From Adineta ricciae (Eukaryota; Rotifera; Eurotatoria; Adinetida; Adinetidae): DNA of 64,000 nucleotides. The position numbers were made by a program, and so were the translations under genes. The stretch is from NCBI GenBank assembly GCA_905250025.1, contig CAJNOJ010000099.1, positions 248,001-312,000 of the forward strand, given 5' to 3'. The notes below the pieces were generated by a model. The model saw only the letters and a list, made by a program, of their open reading frames with translations. It was not told where the DNA came from and did not search any database. Below are positions 20,597 through 30,283 of this stretch, in pieces. Each line of letters begins with the position of its first letter. Positions within the stretch are counted from its first letter, which is position 1.

Positions 20597-23041
20597 ATGG
20601 ATGTGATAAGTCAAGTCGATCAACAGTCTTATGATACATCATCGTACGATCAATCTTCTCTCATGACATTTCAAATGCCAAGTACACGTATCAATCAGAA
20701 CTACATTATCGTTTGGTTAGACAACATATTTGCCGAAGTCAATAGCGCTGATTGTCTCAATATTGTTACAAAATTGCGAGAAGTGGTCAATAGTGTTCAG
20801 ACATTCATCGATGTTGATGCATGTATTGATTTTATATCGGACACGGAAGATGAAAAGATATTTCTGATTGCATCCGGACTTTTTGGCCAAACGATTGTTC
20901 CGATCGTGCATAATTTGCCACAAATGCATTCTATTTATATCTTTTCAGGGCAAGTGCTCGCACAAGAACAATGGATTGGCGAATGGAAAAAAATCAAAGG
21001 TGTTTATATGAATGTCAATTCAATTTGCGAAGTATTGAAGCAATCAGCAGATATTTGCGATCAAAACTATGTCGCGCTAAGTTTTATCAAAACAAGTGAT
21101 GATACGAAAAACAAATCGTTAGATGAACTTGATCGTTCGTTTGTATTCATTCAAATTCTTAAAGAAATTCTTCCGTCGCTTCATTTCAATCAGCAACATC
21201 TACATGATTTCTTAGAATATTGCCGACAGGAAATATTCGTCGACAATGATATTGAAATGTACAATATCGATCAAATCGAACAAGAATACTATCTCCATCG
21301 ACCTATTTGGTGGTTAACATCGGACTGCTTTTTATTTTCCATGTTGAATCGAGTTTTGCGAACATTAGAAATGGATTTAGTCACGAAAATGAGTTTCTTT
21401 ATTCATGACCTTCAACAGCAGATCATTGACTTACACAAAGAACAGTTCGATCAAGAGAATAAATCGAATACATATACTGTCTATCGAGGACAAGGTATAT
21501 CGCGTTCGGATTTCGAACAATTGAAAGATACACAAGGTGGACTAGTTATCTTCAATAATTTTATGTTGACGACGTTAAGTCGAACTTCATCTCTTGCTTT
21601 CGTTCAAGATAATTCGAATATGATTAGTGTTATTTTTGAAATAACCATCAATCTGTCGACATCGTCGCCTGTGTTCGCTCTGATTCGCGAAGCAAGTTAT
21701 TATCAAAACGAAGAGAAAGTCATCTTCGCTTTGCACTCCATGTTCCGTATTGGAGATATTAAACCAATTCAGGAAACCAACGATCACTTATGGCAAGTTC
21801 ATTTAACTCTAACCGATGATAATAATATTCAATTACAGAATTTAGCTGATGTTATACGAAAAGAAACGCGCTCGAGTCATCATGGATGGCAGCGATTGGG
21901 AAATTACATGCTGAAGTTAAATAAATTCGATGAAGCTGAACATGTTTTCTTATATTCATTGAATGGCACGGATAACGAACAAGAAAAGGCGCGACTTTAC
22001 CATGCACTTGGGTTAGTCAATCATAACCAAAGCAAATATTCTGAAGCAATCGAGTTATATCAGAAAGCGATCGAAATTAATCAACGGGTTCTACCTGCCC
22101 ATCATATAGATCTAGCAGATTCGTACAGCAGCATCGGATCATCGTATAGCAGAATGAATGAACATTCTCAAGCGCTTTTCTATCATGAAAAAGCATTCGA
22201 AATTTATCAGAAAACTCTTTCTCCAGATCATTTAGATCTGGCTGCGTGTTATATTAATTTTGGCGAAGTCTTTCATAATTTAAGCAGATATAGTGACGCA
22301 CTTTTCAATCACCAAAAAGCACTTAAAATTAAGTTGAAAGTTCTCTCACCAGATCATCCCGAGGTGGCTTCGTGTCATTCTTTTATCGGTACAGTATATA
22401 ATTCAATGGATGAATACTCGAAGGCACTTTCTTCTCACAAGGAAGCTCTGGAAATTCGACTGAAAAGTCTTCGAGCAAATCATCCAGATCTTGCGACATC
22501 TTATAAGAATATTGGCGAAGTGTATAGTAATTTAAATTCGTACTCCGAAGCACTGATTTATCATAAGAAAGCACTCGAAATCGAACTGAACATCCTCCCA
22601 CCTTATCATCATTCATTAGCTCTTTCTTATAACAATATTGGTAGCGTGTATGACGAATTAAATGATTATCCAAATGCTCTATTGAACTATGAAAAAGCAT
22701 TGCAAATCTTTCAAGAAATTCTTCCACCGAATCATCCGTCGTTCGCCATCTCTTATAACAACATTGCAGGAGTCTACTCTTCATTGAAAGAATATTTAAA
22801 TGCACTTTTATACTATAAAAAAGCATTAGAAATTTCGCATAAAACACTTCCGGCGAATCATCCATACTTCGCACCATTGTACGGACATATCGGTATGGTC
22901 TATGCTCATATCGGTGATCATTCAACAGCACTTGAATATTACGAACAGGCATTACATTTATCACAACAATCGTTGCCACCAAATCATCCACATCTACAAT
23001 TATATAAAGATGGCATTGACTATATTAAAAATAACTTATAA
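20597..23041 (+). CDS. NAD:arginine ADP-ribosyltransferase-like domain plus kinesin-light-chain-type TPRs
   Basis: Intronless 814-residue protein. An N-terminal segment of about 230 residues, common in bdelloid relatives, precedes an R-S-E type ADP-ribosyltransferase fold: TVYRGQG with Arg297, FMLTTLSRTS around 332-340, and YYQNEEKVIFAL around 369-380. These domains transfer ADP-ribose from NAD to arginine. The last motif reads E372-E373-K374 where active members usually show E-x-E, so activity is uncertain. Residues about 455-805 hold eight 42-residue TPRs of kinesin-light-chain type (for example SLALSYNNIGSVYDELNDY), which bind partner proteins. No signal peptide, so it should be intracellular. 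ART-TPR fusions are a known bdelloid expansion. The ATG at 20597 is the first in frame. Confidence 0.85.
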   Translation: MDVISQVDQQSYDTSSYDQSSLMTFQMPSTRINQNYIIVWLDNIFAEVNSADCLNIVTKLREVVNSVQTFIDVDACIDFISDTEDEKIFLIASGLFGQTIVPIVHNLPQMHSIYIFSGQVLAQEQWIGEWKKIKGVYMNVNSICEVLKQSADICDQNYVALSFIKTSDDTKNKSLDELDRSFVFIQILKEILPSLHFNQQHLHDFLEYCRQEIFVDNDIEMYNIDQIEQEYYLHRPIWWLTSDCFLFSMLNRVLRTLEMDLVTKMSFFIHDLQQQIIDLHKEQFDQENKSNTYTVYRGQGISRSDFEQLKDTQGGLVIFNNFMLTTLSRTSSLAFVQDNSNMISVIFEITINLSTSSPVFALIREASYYQNEEKVIFALHSMFRIGDIKPIQETNDHLWQVHLTLTDDNNIQLQNLADVIRKETRSSHHGWQRLGNYMLKLNKFDEAEHVFLYSLNGTDNEQEKARLYHALGLVNHNQSKYSEAIELYQKAIEINQRVLPAHHIDLADSYSSIGSSYSRMNEHSQALFYHEKAFEIYQKTLSPDHLDLAACYINFGEVFHNLSRYSDALFNHQKALKIKLKVLSPDHPEVASCHSFIGTVYNSMDEYSKALSSHKEALEIRLKSLRANHPDLATSYKNIGEVYSNLNSYSEALIYHKKALEIELNILPPYHHSLALSYNNIGSVYDELNDYPNALLNYEKALQIFQEILPPNHPSFAISYNNIAGVYSSLKEYLNALLYYKKALEISHKTLPANHPYFAPLYGHIGMVYAHIGDHSTALEYYEQALHLSQQSLPPNHPHLQLYKDGIDYIKNNL

Positions 23042-23307
23042 TCATTTTTTTCTTGCTAATCATGAGTGCTCGAAAATAAAGAATTCAGTTTACCGAGAAC
23101 TATAGAATATGACTGTCGTTGTGAATATTCTCTGTATGATATTCATTACAACTTTTTTCATTTTCCCATGAATACGAAGTCCTTATAGCTGAATGCTCCG
23201 TGTGAAGTATTCGTTATCTTGCGATAGGAGTGTTAAATGACGATAATGATATAAACGACTGCTGTGCTTGTCTTCAGTTACAAAGAAAAGGTAACAAACA
23301 TCATCCG

Positions 23308-25050
23308 ATGCAGGAAAAGTTGGTTTCGAAATGTATCTTACTGTTAATTGTATTTACTCAATGTATCAGACTTCAAGGGAAGGTCGTTTCTGTGGCTGAT
23401 TTCGGTGCCTATCCCAATGATAACATTGATGACACAAAATACATTCAATTCGCTGTTGATAGTGCTATTAGTTACGGGTCAGGCAGCATACTTGTCTTCG
23501 AATCTGGTACATACAATTTATCATCAACCATTCAAATATCGAATGCAACAGATTTTACAATATTAGGACAGGGTATTGATCAAACGTTACTGTTAGGTAC
23601 TGATCGAATATTTATATTCTTTGCTCAATATTGTCAAGGATTAACACTCACTTCACTATCCATTGATTTTGACCCATATCCATTTACTGCAGGCTATGTT
23701 GTTAACGCAACTAATACTTATCTCGATGTTCAAATACAATCATCACATCGCGCCGATGTCAATCGACGAGTGCTCGGTCTTATTCGATATGATCCAATAG
23801 AAATGCGACCTGCTTTTGGTTCTCACACATATAATTTCTATCAAGTACCACCGACTTCTGCGAATACTAGTCTAGTTTCTACTGATATCCTTCGTATACC
23901 AATAGCATCGCAAACAGATTTTCATCGAGGCGATGCGCTTGTTGCTGTCTATGATATATCTGTTCATACTATTTACATACAAAATTCATTTGATGTTACA
24001 ATTCAATCAATCGATGTTCATTCAGCTTGGGGTATGGTCTTAGTAACTAATCGAGTTCGTCGTCTAACGATTTCTGACTATCACGTCGCACCGAAGAACG
24101 GTCGATGGTTAAGTGCGAATTCCGATTGCATGCATTTAATCAGTACTCGAGAGTTCATTTCATTAAAAGACAGTAAATGTCAAATGCAAGGTGATGATGG
24201 ACTAAATGTTTTAACACCGTATGTATCCGTTGCGAATGTTATCAACTCGACTGCCTTGATTCTGCAGGCATTCAATTGGACTGATCCACTGTTTATCGAA
24301 GATGGTACACAGTTAGAATTTAGTCCTAATAAACAACCATTTACAGAGTATCAAAGAGGAACTATCGTTTCATCCACATTCTATACGTCCACTTCTAGAC
24401 TATTCACTTTCAATAGTTCAATCAATGTAAATTCAGGTGATTTTGCTTGCGTTGCAGATATTGCTTCGTTAACCATACGAAATTTTACCGTTGAACACAA
24501 TCGAGCTCGTGGTGTTCTTTTAGAAACACGAAATATTGATATTAGACAATCGATATTTAATAAAACAAGTGGACCGGCAATTCTTTTTCAACCATCTCTA
24601 TATTGGCATGAAGGCCTTCCGGGTCGAAATGTAACTCTTGCTGAAAATCTTTACATTCACTGTAATGAAGGTATTGGACAACAACAAGGTTTCATTACGA
24701 TTTTACCCGAACCAACACAATTAATACCCGTTATTAATGACATTCGTATAGAATCATCGACATTCTATTTCGGAAATTTCAGCCGAGCTCTCATGCAATC
24801 CAACAATGGAAATAATGTTTATATTACTGGAAATTATATTTCCACGAATAGTTCAGCTCCACTGATATCAATATGTAACAGTCGAAATATTACAGCGAGT
24901 AACAATACAGTGATTAATATCCAATCCAAAATCGATCAATACTATCGATACGATTCTACGAGTCCATGTCAAATGAATCTAAGCTCTCTTATAGACTTAC
25001 CATCATCTGCATTTAATTCGTCATTTCCACCGCCTGTCTTACTTACGTAG
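23308..25050 (+). CDS. secreted right-handed beta-helix (pectate-lyase-like) protein
   Basis: About 580 residues. The open frame extends upstream, but the first ATG that makes sense is 23308, which starts a clear signal peptide (KCILLLIVFTQCIRLQG). The mature start VVSVADFGAYPNDNIDDTKY is the opening of the pectate-lyase superfamily 3 / GH28-type beta-helix. Later repeats such as CMHLISTREFISLKDSKCQM then GDDGLNV resemble GH110-type glycosidases, where acidic residues in that loop are catalytic. It probably acts on extracellular polysaccharide, but the substrate cannot be read from sequence. Many N-glycosylation sequons support secretion. A GT donor-like site at 23290 leaves open an additional 5' exon. 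Confidence 0.7.
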   Translation: MQEKLVSKCILLLIVFTQCIRLQGKVVSVADFGAYPNDNIDDTKYIQFAVDSAISYGSGSILVFESGTYNLSSTIQISNATDFTILGQGIDQTLLLGTDRIFIFFAQYCQGLTLTSLSIDFDPYPFTAGYVVNATNTYLDVQIQSSHRADVNRRVLGLIRYDPIEMRPAFGSHTYNFYQVPPTSANTSLVSTDILRIPIASQTDFHRGDALVAVYDISVHTIYIQNSFDVTIQSIDVHSAWGMVLVTNRVRRLTISDYHVAPKNGRWLSANSDCMHLISTREFISLKDSKCQMQGDDGLNVLTPYVSVANVINSTALILQAFNWTDPLFIEDGTQLEFSPNKQPFTEYQRGTIVSSTFYTSTSRLFTFNSSINVNSGDFACVADIASLTIRNFTVEHNRARGVLLETRNIDIRQSIFNKTSGPAILFQPSLYWHEGLPGRNVTLAENLYIHCNEGIGQQQGFITILPEPTQLIPVINDIRIESSTFYFGNFSRALMQSNNGNNVYITGNYISTNSSAPLISICNSRNITASNNTVINIQSKIDQYYRYDSTSPCQMNLSSLIDLPSSAFNSSFPPPVLLT

Positions 25051-25797
25051 TATAGATTGAGATGCTAACATTGTATTTGCTGTCTAGTTTTTTCGGTATT
25101 TAACGAAGAAAGCTTAACTGAATTGGTTGATTTACAATTAAGAAAAATGTAATTTGTCACGTATAGATTTCAGACAGGTAGGGAGTCCCCATTACACAGT
25201 GCTAAATAAGAAAATAAATGACCTACCTGACACAAAAGTTAATTGCAAAAAATGTGCAAATCATATGAGTATCTCATTTCGTAGGATGACATATCTCATC
25301 ACAAAATATGTGACAAAAAACAGAAAAATATGATTGATCTCATTAAATCGTAATCAAAACTAGACAAAAGTCATTATTGATATAATCTTTTTTTCCAATT
25401 TATCAAGCGTCTTTCGTATGATGCAGCGTGACAACTTTTTCTTCATGAAATAGACGACTCATTTGACGTCACTAGTCATTTCCGTCATAGATAATTATTA
25501 TTGACAAAGATACTCGGTGAGTCATTCGAGTGCAAAGCAAAAACAAGTCTTCCATGGTATCATGTCGTTTATTCGATCTGACTTTTGATAATAGATCTCA
25601 TATCAAATGTTTTATTCTATCTACAACAAGAAAGGGAAAGGTCGAATCCAATTTAAATGTATTCTTATGGCACGAAGGAATACATCTCTTCATATATACA
25701 CGGTCGTTAAGTTTTACAAAACAAATCACTGAAAAACGAAAACAGACGAGAGAAAAATACAAATCTATCTATATCAGCCGAATTCAAATTCTGCGTA
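25051..25797. other. intergenic between convergent genes
   Basis: AT-rich DNA downstream of both the beta-helix gene and the minus-strand membrane-protein gene. Open frames are short and featureless. No RNA gene or repeat was recognised. Confidence 0.5.
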
Positions 25798-26808
25798 TTA
25801 ACACTCTGACTGGCCGTTTTCTAAAAGTTTACTGTTCGTAGCCGAAAGTGTCGAATCAACTAGGTTTAATGGAATGCGAGGAGGTTTTTCTGCCTTTTTC
25901 AAGAATAGCATCGCAGCATCACGAAAATAAAACCATCCACCATTAATAACTAAAATATCCGTTATGATTCTCTTCTGCCGTAGAGTTAACAAGTGTAAAC
26001 CGGTTGAATTGGGTATATTACTTACAACGATGAACAGTGCTCCAAATAACATAACAGAGACTTTAATCCAGTTTTCCATATTGCATGGACTTAATAATTT
26101 TCTTCGGTCAACCCATCGTAGTTTTAATCTTTGTTGTTTTGTATCAATACTTTCGGCATGATGTTCTGGTCGATGTGCGAGATAGCGTTGCCAAAGATGA
26201 TTGATCATTCCGGTGCTCATGCCAGATACACAACCCGCTACATAGCGTGTCAGACCTTGAATAATGAGAATACGTTCTTCAGAACTACAAACAGCGTTTG
26301 CACCACCGACTTTGGATATATTAACGCTGTCAAAATAGGCAAGATATAATTCTGTTTGTAAAATATAAAACATGGTGAATGTTTGCCACATGCCACTAAG
26401 GACAAACGCATTTACCGGATGAGTGATGAAAAATCGACGAAGACTTTGACATCGCGTTTCATTATACTTCCGTCGATTACGCATTTCCGATTTGGAAATG
26501 TAAAATCCTTGGAAAAATTGTATACTAAGCGCCATACCGGTTCTCGATGAATGCGTATGAAGGTAACCAGCAGTTAATTGTCCACAAGCTGTCGCTAATA
26601 TAGTAAACCATGATTTACTACCGAATATCAATGAACAGGATGTGTAGACAACTGGAACAATAGAGAATGATCCATTGTAAGCGACAAAGCCCATAATTAT
26701 CCCAGCACAGCATGTTTTCCAAAGACCTAAAGTTCTTTTGGGTGGGACAAGCGGCTTGGTGCTTTTCTTTGCTATCGATTCATTCTTCTCGTCTTCGTCT
26801 GAATACAT
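25798..26808 (-). CDS. multi-pass membrane protein of unknown function
   Basis: Single-exon frame of 336 residues counted from the first ATG at 26808 (MYSDEDEKNES); the frame continues five codons further upstream without an ATG. About six hydrophobic segments are visible, including CCAGIIMGFVAYNGSFSIV, WFTILATACGQLTAGYL, VLSGMWQTFTMFYILQTELY and KVSVMLFGALFIVVSNI. An acidic/basic cytosolic N-terminus precedes them. I do not recognise the family. It has no motif of GPCRs, MFS carriers or channels that I can see. A transporter or ER/Golgi membrane protein are both possible. Confidence 0.6.
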   Translation of the reverse strand: MYSDEDEKNESIAKKSTKPLVPPKRTLGLWKTCCAGIIMGFVAYNGSFSIVPVVYTSCSLIFGSKSWFTILATACGQLTAGYLHTHSSRTGMALSIQFFQGFYISKSEMRNRRKYNETRCQSLRRFFITHPVNAFVLSGMWQTFTMFYILQTELYLAYFDSVNISKVGGANAVCSSEERILIIQGLTRYVAGCVSGMSTGMINHLWQRYLAHRPEHHAESIDTKQQRLKLRWVDRRKLLSPCNMENWIKVSVMLFGALFIVVSNIPNSTGLHLLTLRQKRIITDILVINGGWFYFRDAAMLFLKKAEKPPRIPLNLVDSTLSATNSKLLENGQSEC

Positions 26809-27801
26809 TCTATATGTTGTCAATGAGAAGAAAAACGTAACTGATGCAAAGTATTATAAGTAAATAACATGTGAAGAAAAAAATACTGCTATTTTTTTTC
26901 TTCTTCTTCTCCGTATTTTTCATCTATACGGCGATACATCCTTACAATTATTTATTTCCAAAGGTGCTATGTACGACTGAATTCCTACGCATGATAAAAA
27001 TATATTAAGAGAAATGATTGCGTACTCGGGCATTCCAACTAGTTAAGAAAACGAATCAGTTCATTGGTATTTATCTTTGAACGAATCTTTCTTTCGAAAA
27101 AAATCAATACCGTACATTTTTGCTTTTGACAAGAAGCAAACGAAGTTTACAAGTGAAAAGTTTCGCTATCCAGGTGTAATCAATTATTTTCGAATTGCAT
27201 TGATGTACTTAAGCGGCATGTTGTATTCTTTTTTTTAAGGACAATTTATAAAAAGCTTTTGTTTGTTGTGTCGAAAGAGTCACGATTTCTATAAATATAT
27301 AAAAACGCTTCAAATCAATCACCAAGCGCGCAGCTAATTATCAACTATGTCAATACCCGATCTGTTTTCTTTTCTCAAAGATCTGATTTCTAAAACGATC
27401 AATAATAACCTAACAGCATGTTCGACGCACGTGTTCTGGTGAATATATCAAACCTATGCCAGATATAACAGTCGAGATAAATGCTGAAATGAGAAAACAA
27501 TATTGTTAGAAGGGCGCCGGACGAACTTTTCATCGACATCTCTATCATATCCTATGTAATACGTAATTCTTTGACACACACACGTCCTCTATTTTTCCTT
27601 TTTTCTTCTTTCTCTCTTTCTCTCTCTCTCTGCCTGTCTGATGCGCTTATCCTGCGTTAATATAAACATTATCCTGTTTCTTTGCACAGTACATTGTTAA
27701 CAGTAGGTCATGTATGCCTATAAATTAATCGTGAAAGAGGAAAGATACGCCATTCTTCTATCTTCTTATTGTATATCACTAACCGGGTCATTCGGATTCA
27801 A
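26809..27801. other. intergenic with CT microsatellite
   Basis: Divergent promoter region for the membrane protein (minus) and the cysteine-rich peptide (plus). It holds a polypyrimidine/CT run around 27597-27640. No gene recognised. Confidence 0.5.
27597..27640. repeat. polypyrimidine (CT)n simple repeat
   Basis: A run of C and T, mostly CT dinucleotides, about 160 bp upstream of the secreted-peptide start. It may be a neutral microsatellite or part of a promoter. Confidence 0.8.
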
Positions 27802-28071
27802 ATGGCTTCGTCAACGTTGTTCCATCTAAGTTGCGTTTTAATTCTTCTTTTGATTGTTACTCCAACACCGTCGATGGCTTTGTGTAAATGGTATGGTATC
27901 GCTCCATTTTGTTTTATTGGTAATACATGCCCAGATGGTTGTTTTTCAACAGCTGAAAGTAACAAAGGAGATGGTATGACATGCTGGTTCTCGATAAAGA
28001 AGTATTGTTGTTGCCCGAAACGAGCATTGGATTCTTTCATTAATAAAATCGTGTCTGATGATAAAAAGTGA
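27802..28071 (+). CDS. small secreted cysteine-rich peptide
   Basis: 89 residues from the ATG at 27802. A signal peptide (LSCVLILLLIVTPTPSMA) precedes a compact domain with eight cysteines: LCKWYGIAPFC, NTCPDGC, GDGMTCW and KKYCCCPK. The pattern C-K-W-x-G-x-A-P-F-C ... C-P-x-G-C ... G-D-G-x-x-C-W ... C-C is one I associate with an uncharacterised secreted domain in nematodes, arthropods and rotifers; the function is not known. Four disulphides are expected. A defensive or signalling peptide is possible but not shown. Its 3' end is 87 bp from the convergent GPCR gene. Confidence 0.7.
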   Translation: MASSTLFHLSCVLILLLIVTPTPSMALCKWYGIAPFCFIGNTCPDGCFSTAESNKGDGMTCWFSIKKYCCCPKRALDSFINKIVSDDKK

Positions 28072-28158
28072 ACTTTATTGCAAAAAAAACACGTATTACA
28101 TGTATTCATAGCTATTCTTGTCTTTTTTCCCTTTGAAAATAAAGTTTTTTTGTTCATG

Positions 28159-29096
28159 CTAAGAATGAAAGATCTTTTTCATTAAATATTTTCGTAACTG
28201 AGTGTTGAATATAAACATATTTATCACTAGACAGACGAGACTAATTTGCGCCCAGACACAAAAGAACCCAAGTAGAATTGTCGAAACAGTCGTACTATGT
28301 ATAACAATGAATAATATATAAATGGGTCCCCAGCCGAAAACAAGCATTAGAAACATGTAAATCGTATGTTTCAGTATGTGAGTATCTCGACGACTGATCC
28401 GAGGTGTTAAACTGTGTCTTAGATCAGTTCGATTCGAAATAATAGCTGAAATTGGTGCGATACGGTTTCTACTATTGTGAGAATGTAATCGACGCGATGC
28501 AGAATGGCCAAAGAGGAAAAGACGTAGGTTGGCAGTCAAAGATATCAGTGGGCAGATCACAATTATGAAAACCATGATGTAGATGGAAATCCATTGTGAA
28601 TGTATACATTTCTAAAAAGAAGATTGGAAAAGGATGTTCTTCACGTTGATTTTCTTACTGAATTGCTTTGAGCAAAAAGTGAAACTAATGGTAAAAGAAA
28701 GCCGATCAACCATTGACTGGACAGACAAATTATAAACCATTTTTTTGTTCTAAAGAATACTTGAGTATGATATACAATAAATGAAAAACGATAGATCGAT
28801 ATCATAACTAGTGCCAATGATAATTGAAAGTTGATCATAACTCGTAGATATATCATTAATTTGCATGCGGACGTGCTCCAAATAATGTTAGTAAAATAAA
28901 ATAAAACGGTCAGATAAACGATATGTATACTACCGAAACATAGAATGATCAAACAGATGTTAAATGTGACAAAATGCACTCGATAATGAAGTTGTTTAAC
29001 AAATATGATTGGAATACAGTAAATGAAGCAAAGTAAAACAGTGAAAGAAAAAAGTCCTATGACACAAAAGAATAACAGCTGAGAGATTGCCGCCAT
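28159..29096 (-). CDS. rhodopsin-like G-protein-coupled receptor (divergent)
   Basis: Two exons, 28659-29096 and 28159-28611, separated by a 47 bp intron, give 296 residues. Seven hydrophobic segments are visible. TM3 starts with a conserved-type cysteine (SACKLMIYLRV) and ends near ISIYRFSFIVY, a divergent DRY box. TM6-TM7 read FLMLVFGWGPIYILF and LVCLVINMFIFNTQLRKYL, the latter a degenerate NPxxY. This is typical of the large bdelloid family of short orphan GPCRs with few extracellular residues. Ligand unknown. The first ATG (MAAISQ) places TM1 almost at the N-terminus. Confidence 0.75.
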
Positions 29097-29703
29097 TGTT
29101 GTATGTGCGAGTGAAGATTAAAAATTTTTTATTTTTTTTACTATTGATGAAAACTACCCAAACCAGATGCAAAGCATAGGCGTATAAATATTAGTATAAA
29201 AGTTTATGCTACTGACTTCATGACAGCGTCCAGATGTAATTTTGAACAACTGTCTTTATATTTTATAATGTAATCATAAGGAAATAAATTTGTAAAAGCT
29301 AATAGAGATGTCAGAGATTCTGCTCAACAGAGTGGTTTTTATTGATGTTGTGTCTTTACTATTCATGTCGATACTTTCAGACCAAATCCATAAACTTTTT
29401 GTGTACAATCGGTGATTACACCATGTCACATGTCGTTTTCTTTCTTTCCGTCTAACTCGGTTGTTATGTGATTCATAATCGCGAATGAAGTTTACTTTCA
29501 ATGTGCGTTTTTTTTCAATAATTTCAAAAGAAAGTATGACGACAGTGCCACCTACGATCATTTTGTTTTGATTCAAAAATAAAATTTTCCTCGCCTATGT
29601 CATCACTCGCACACATTTACGAACGTAAAAAAAGCAAAAGTAGTTACATATTCTTTCATTCGCGCATTCGTGTCTACAATATTTATATGTAAAAACGATT
29701 AGA
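29097..29703. other. divergent intergenic region
   Basis: Between the GPCR (minus) and dynein light chain (plus). Contains both promoters; no element, RNA gene or convincing frame was recognised. Confidence 0.45.
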
Positions 29704-29994
29704 ATGGTTCGATGGGAAGTAGTCGATAAGAAGATTGGAATTACTAGTATTATGAAAACGAATATCTTAGCAGCTATTGGATCAGCTATTGATTCACGTG
29801 GTCCGAATGAACGTTATAAGATTGCTAATGATATCAAAGAATGGTTAGAATCGACATATGGAAAACGATGGACAGTACTCGTTGGTGATACAGGTCGCTA
29901 TCAATTAAGCGCTTCTCAGTATGAATCGAAATTTATACGAGTGAATGAAACAAATTTAAAATGGACTTTTGATATTTTTCAGCAGATTCCATAA
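29704..29994 (+). CDS. dynein light chain (LC8-type) family protein
   Basis: Intronless 96-residue protein. The fold signature of LC8-type light chains is visible: alternating helix residues in NILAAIGSAIDSRG, the block YKIANDIKEWLESTYGKRWT, and VLVGDTGRYQLS at the dimer beta strand where LC8 proteins have WHCIVGRNFGS. Such proteins dimerise and bind short motifs in dynein intermediate chain or other partners. The final strands are divergent and the protein is slightly longer than canonical LC8 (89 residues), so it is a divergent paralogue and may not be an axonemal or cytoplasmic dynein subunit. Confidence 0.75.
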   Translation: MVRWEVVDKKIGITSIMKTNILAAIGSAIDSRGPNERYKIANDIKEWLESTYGKRWTVLVGDTGRYQLSASQYESKFIRVNETNLKWTFDIFQQIP

Positions 29995-30283
29995 TGATCT
30001 GGACTGCTGTTTTATTCAGAAAATAATAAAATGATTGTGTACAAAACACCTTCTGTTTACTAGAGCAGATAATAATTGATCTGGGATCTTGTAACGTCTT
30101 TCTACAGATTTTATGAATTTTGATTCAGAATCGATTGGATTTTGATTACCAACATCAGCTGAGAGATACACAGATCAAATGTGTAATGAAGAAACAGTGA
30201 AAATAAAAGCAGTTTACATATTTTGTTTAGACATGATCAGAGAGAAATTCATAGTCAATTTTTCAGTAAATTCTGTTTATAGG

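Noticed and set aside
22383-22991. 202-codon minus-strand open frame inside the ART-TPR gene
   Set aside because: Antisense shadow created by the periodic TPR codons; no domain, and the plus strand is clearly coding.
25530-25841. 103-codon plus-strand frame
   Set aside because: Basic, featureless, overlaps the 3' end of the minus-strand membrane-protein gene.
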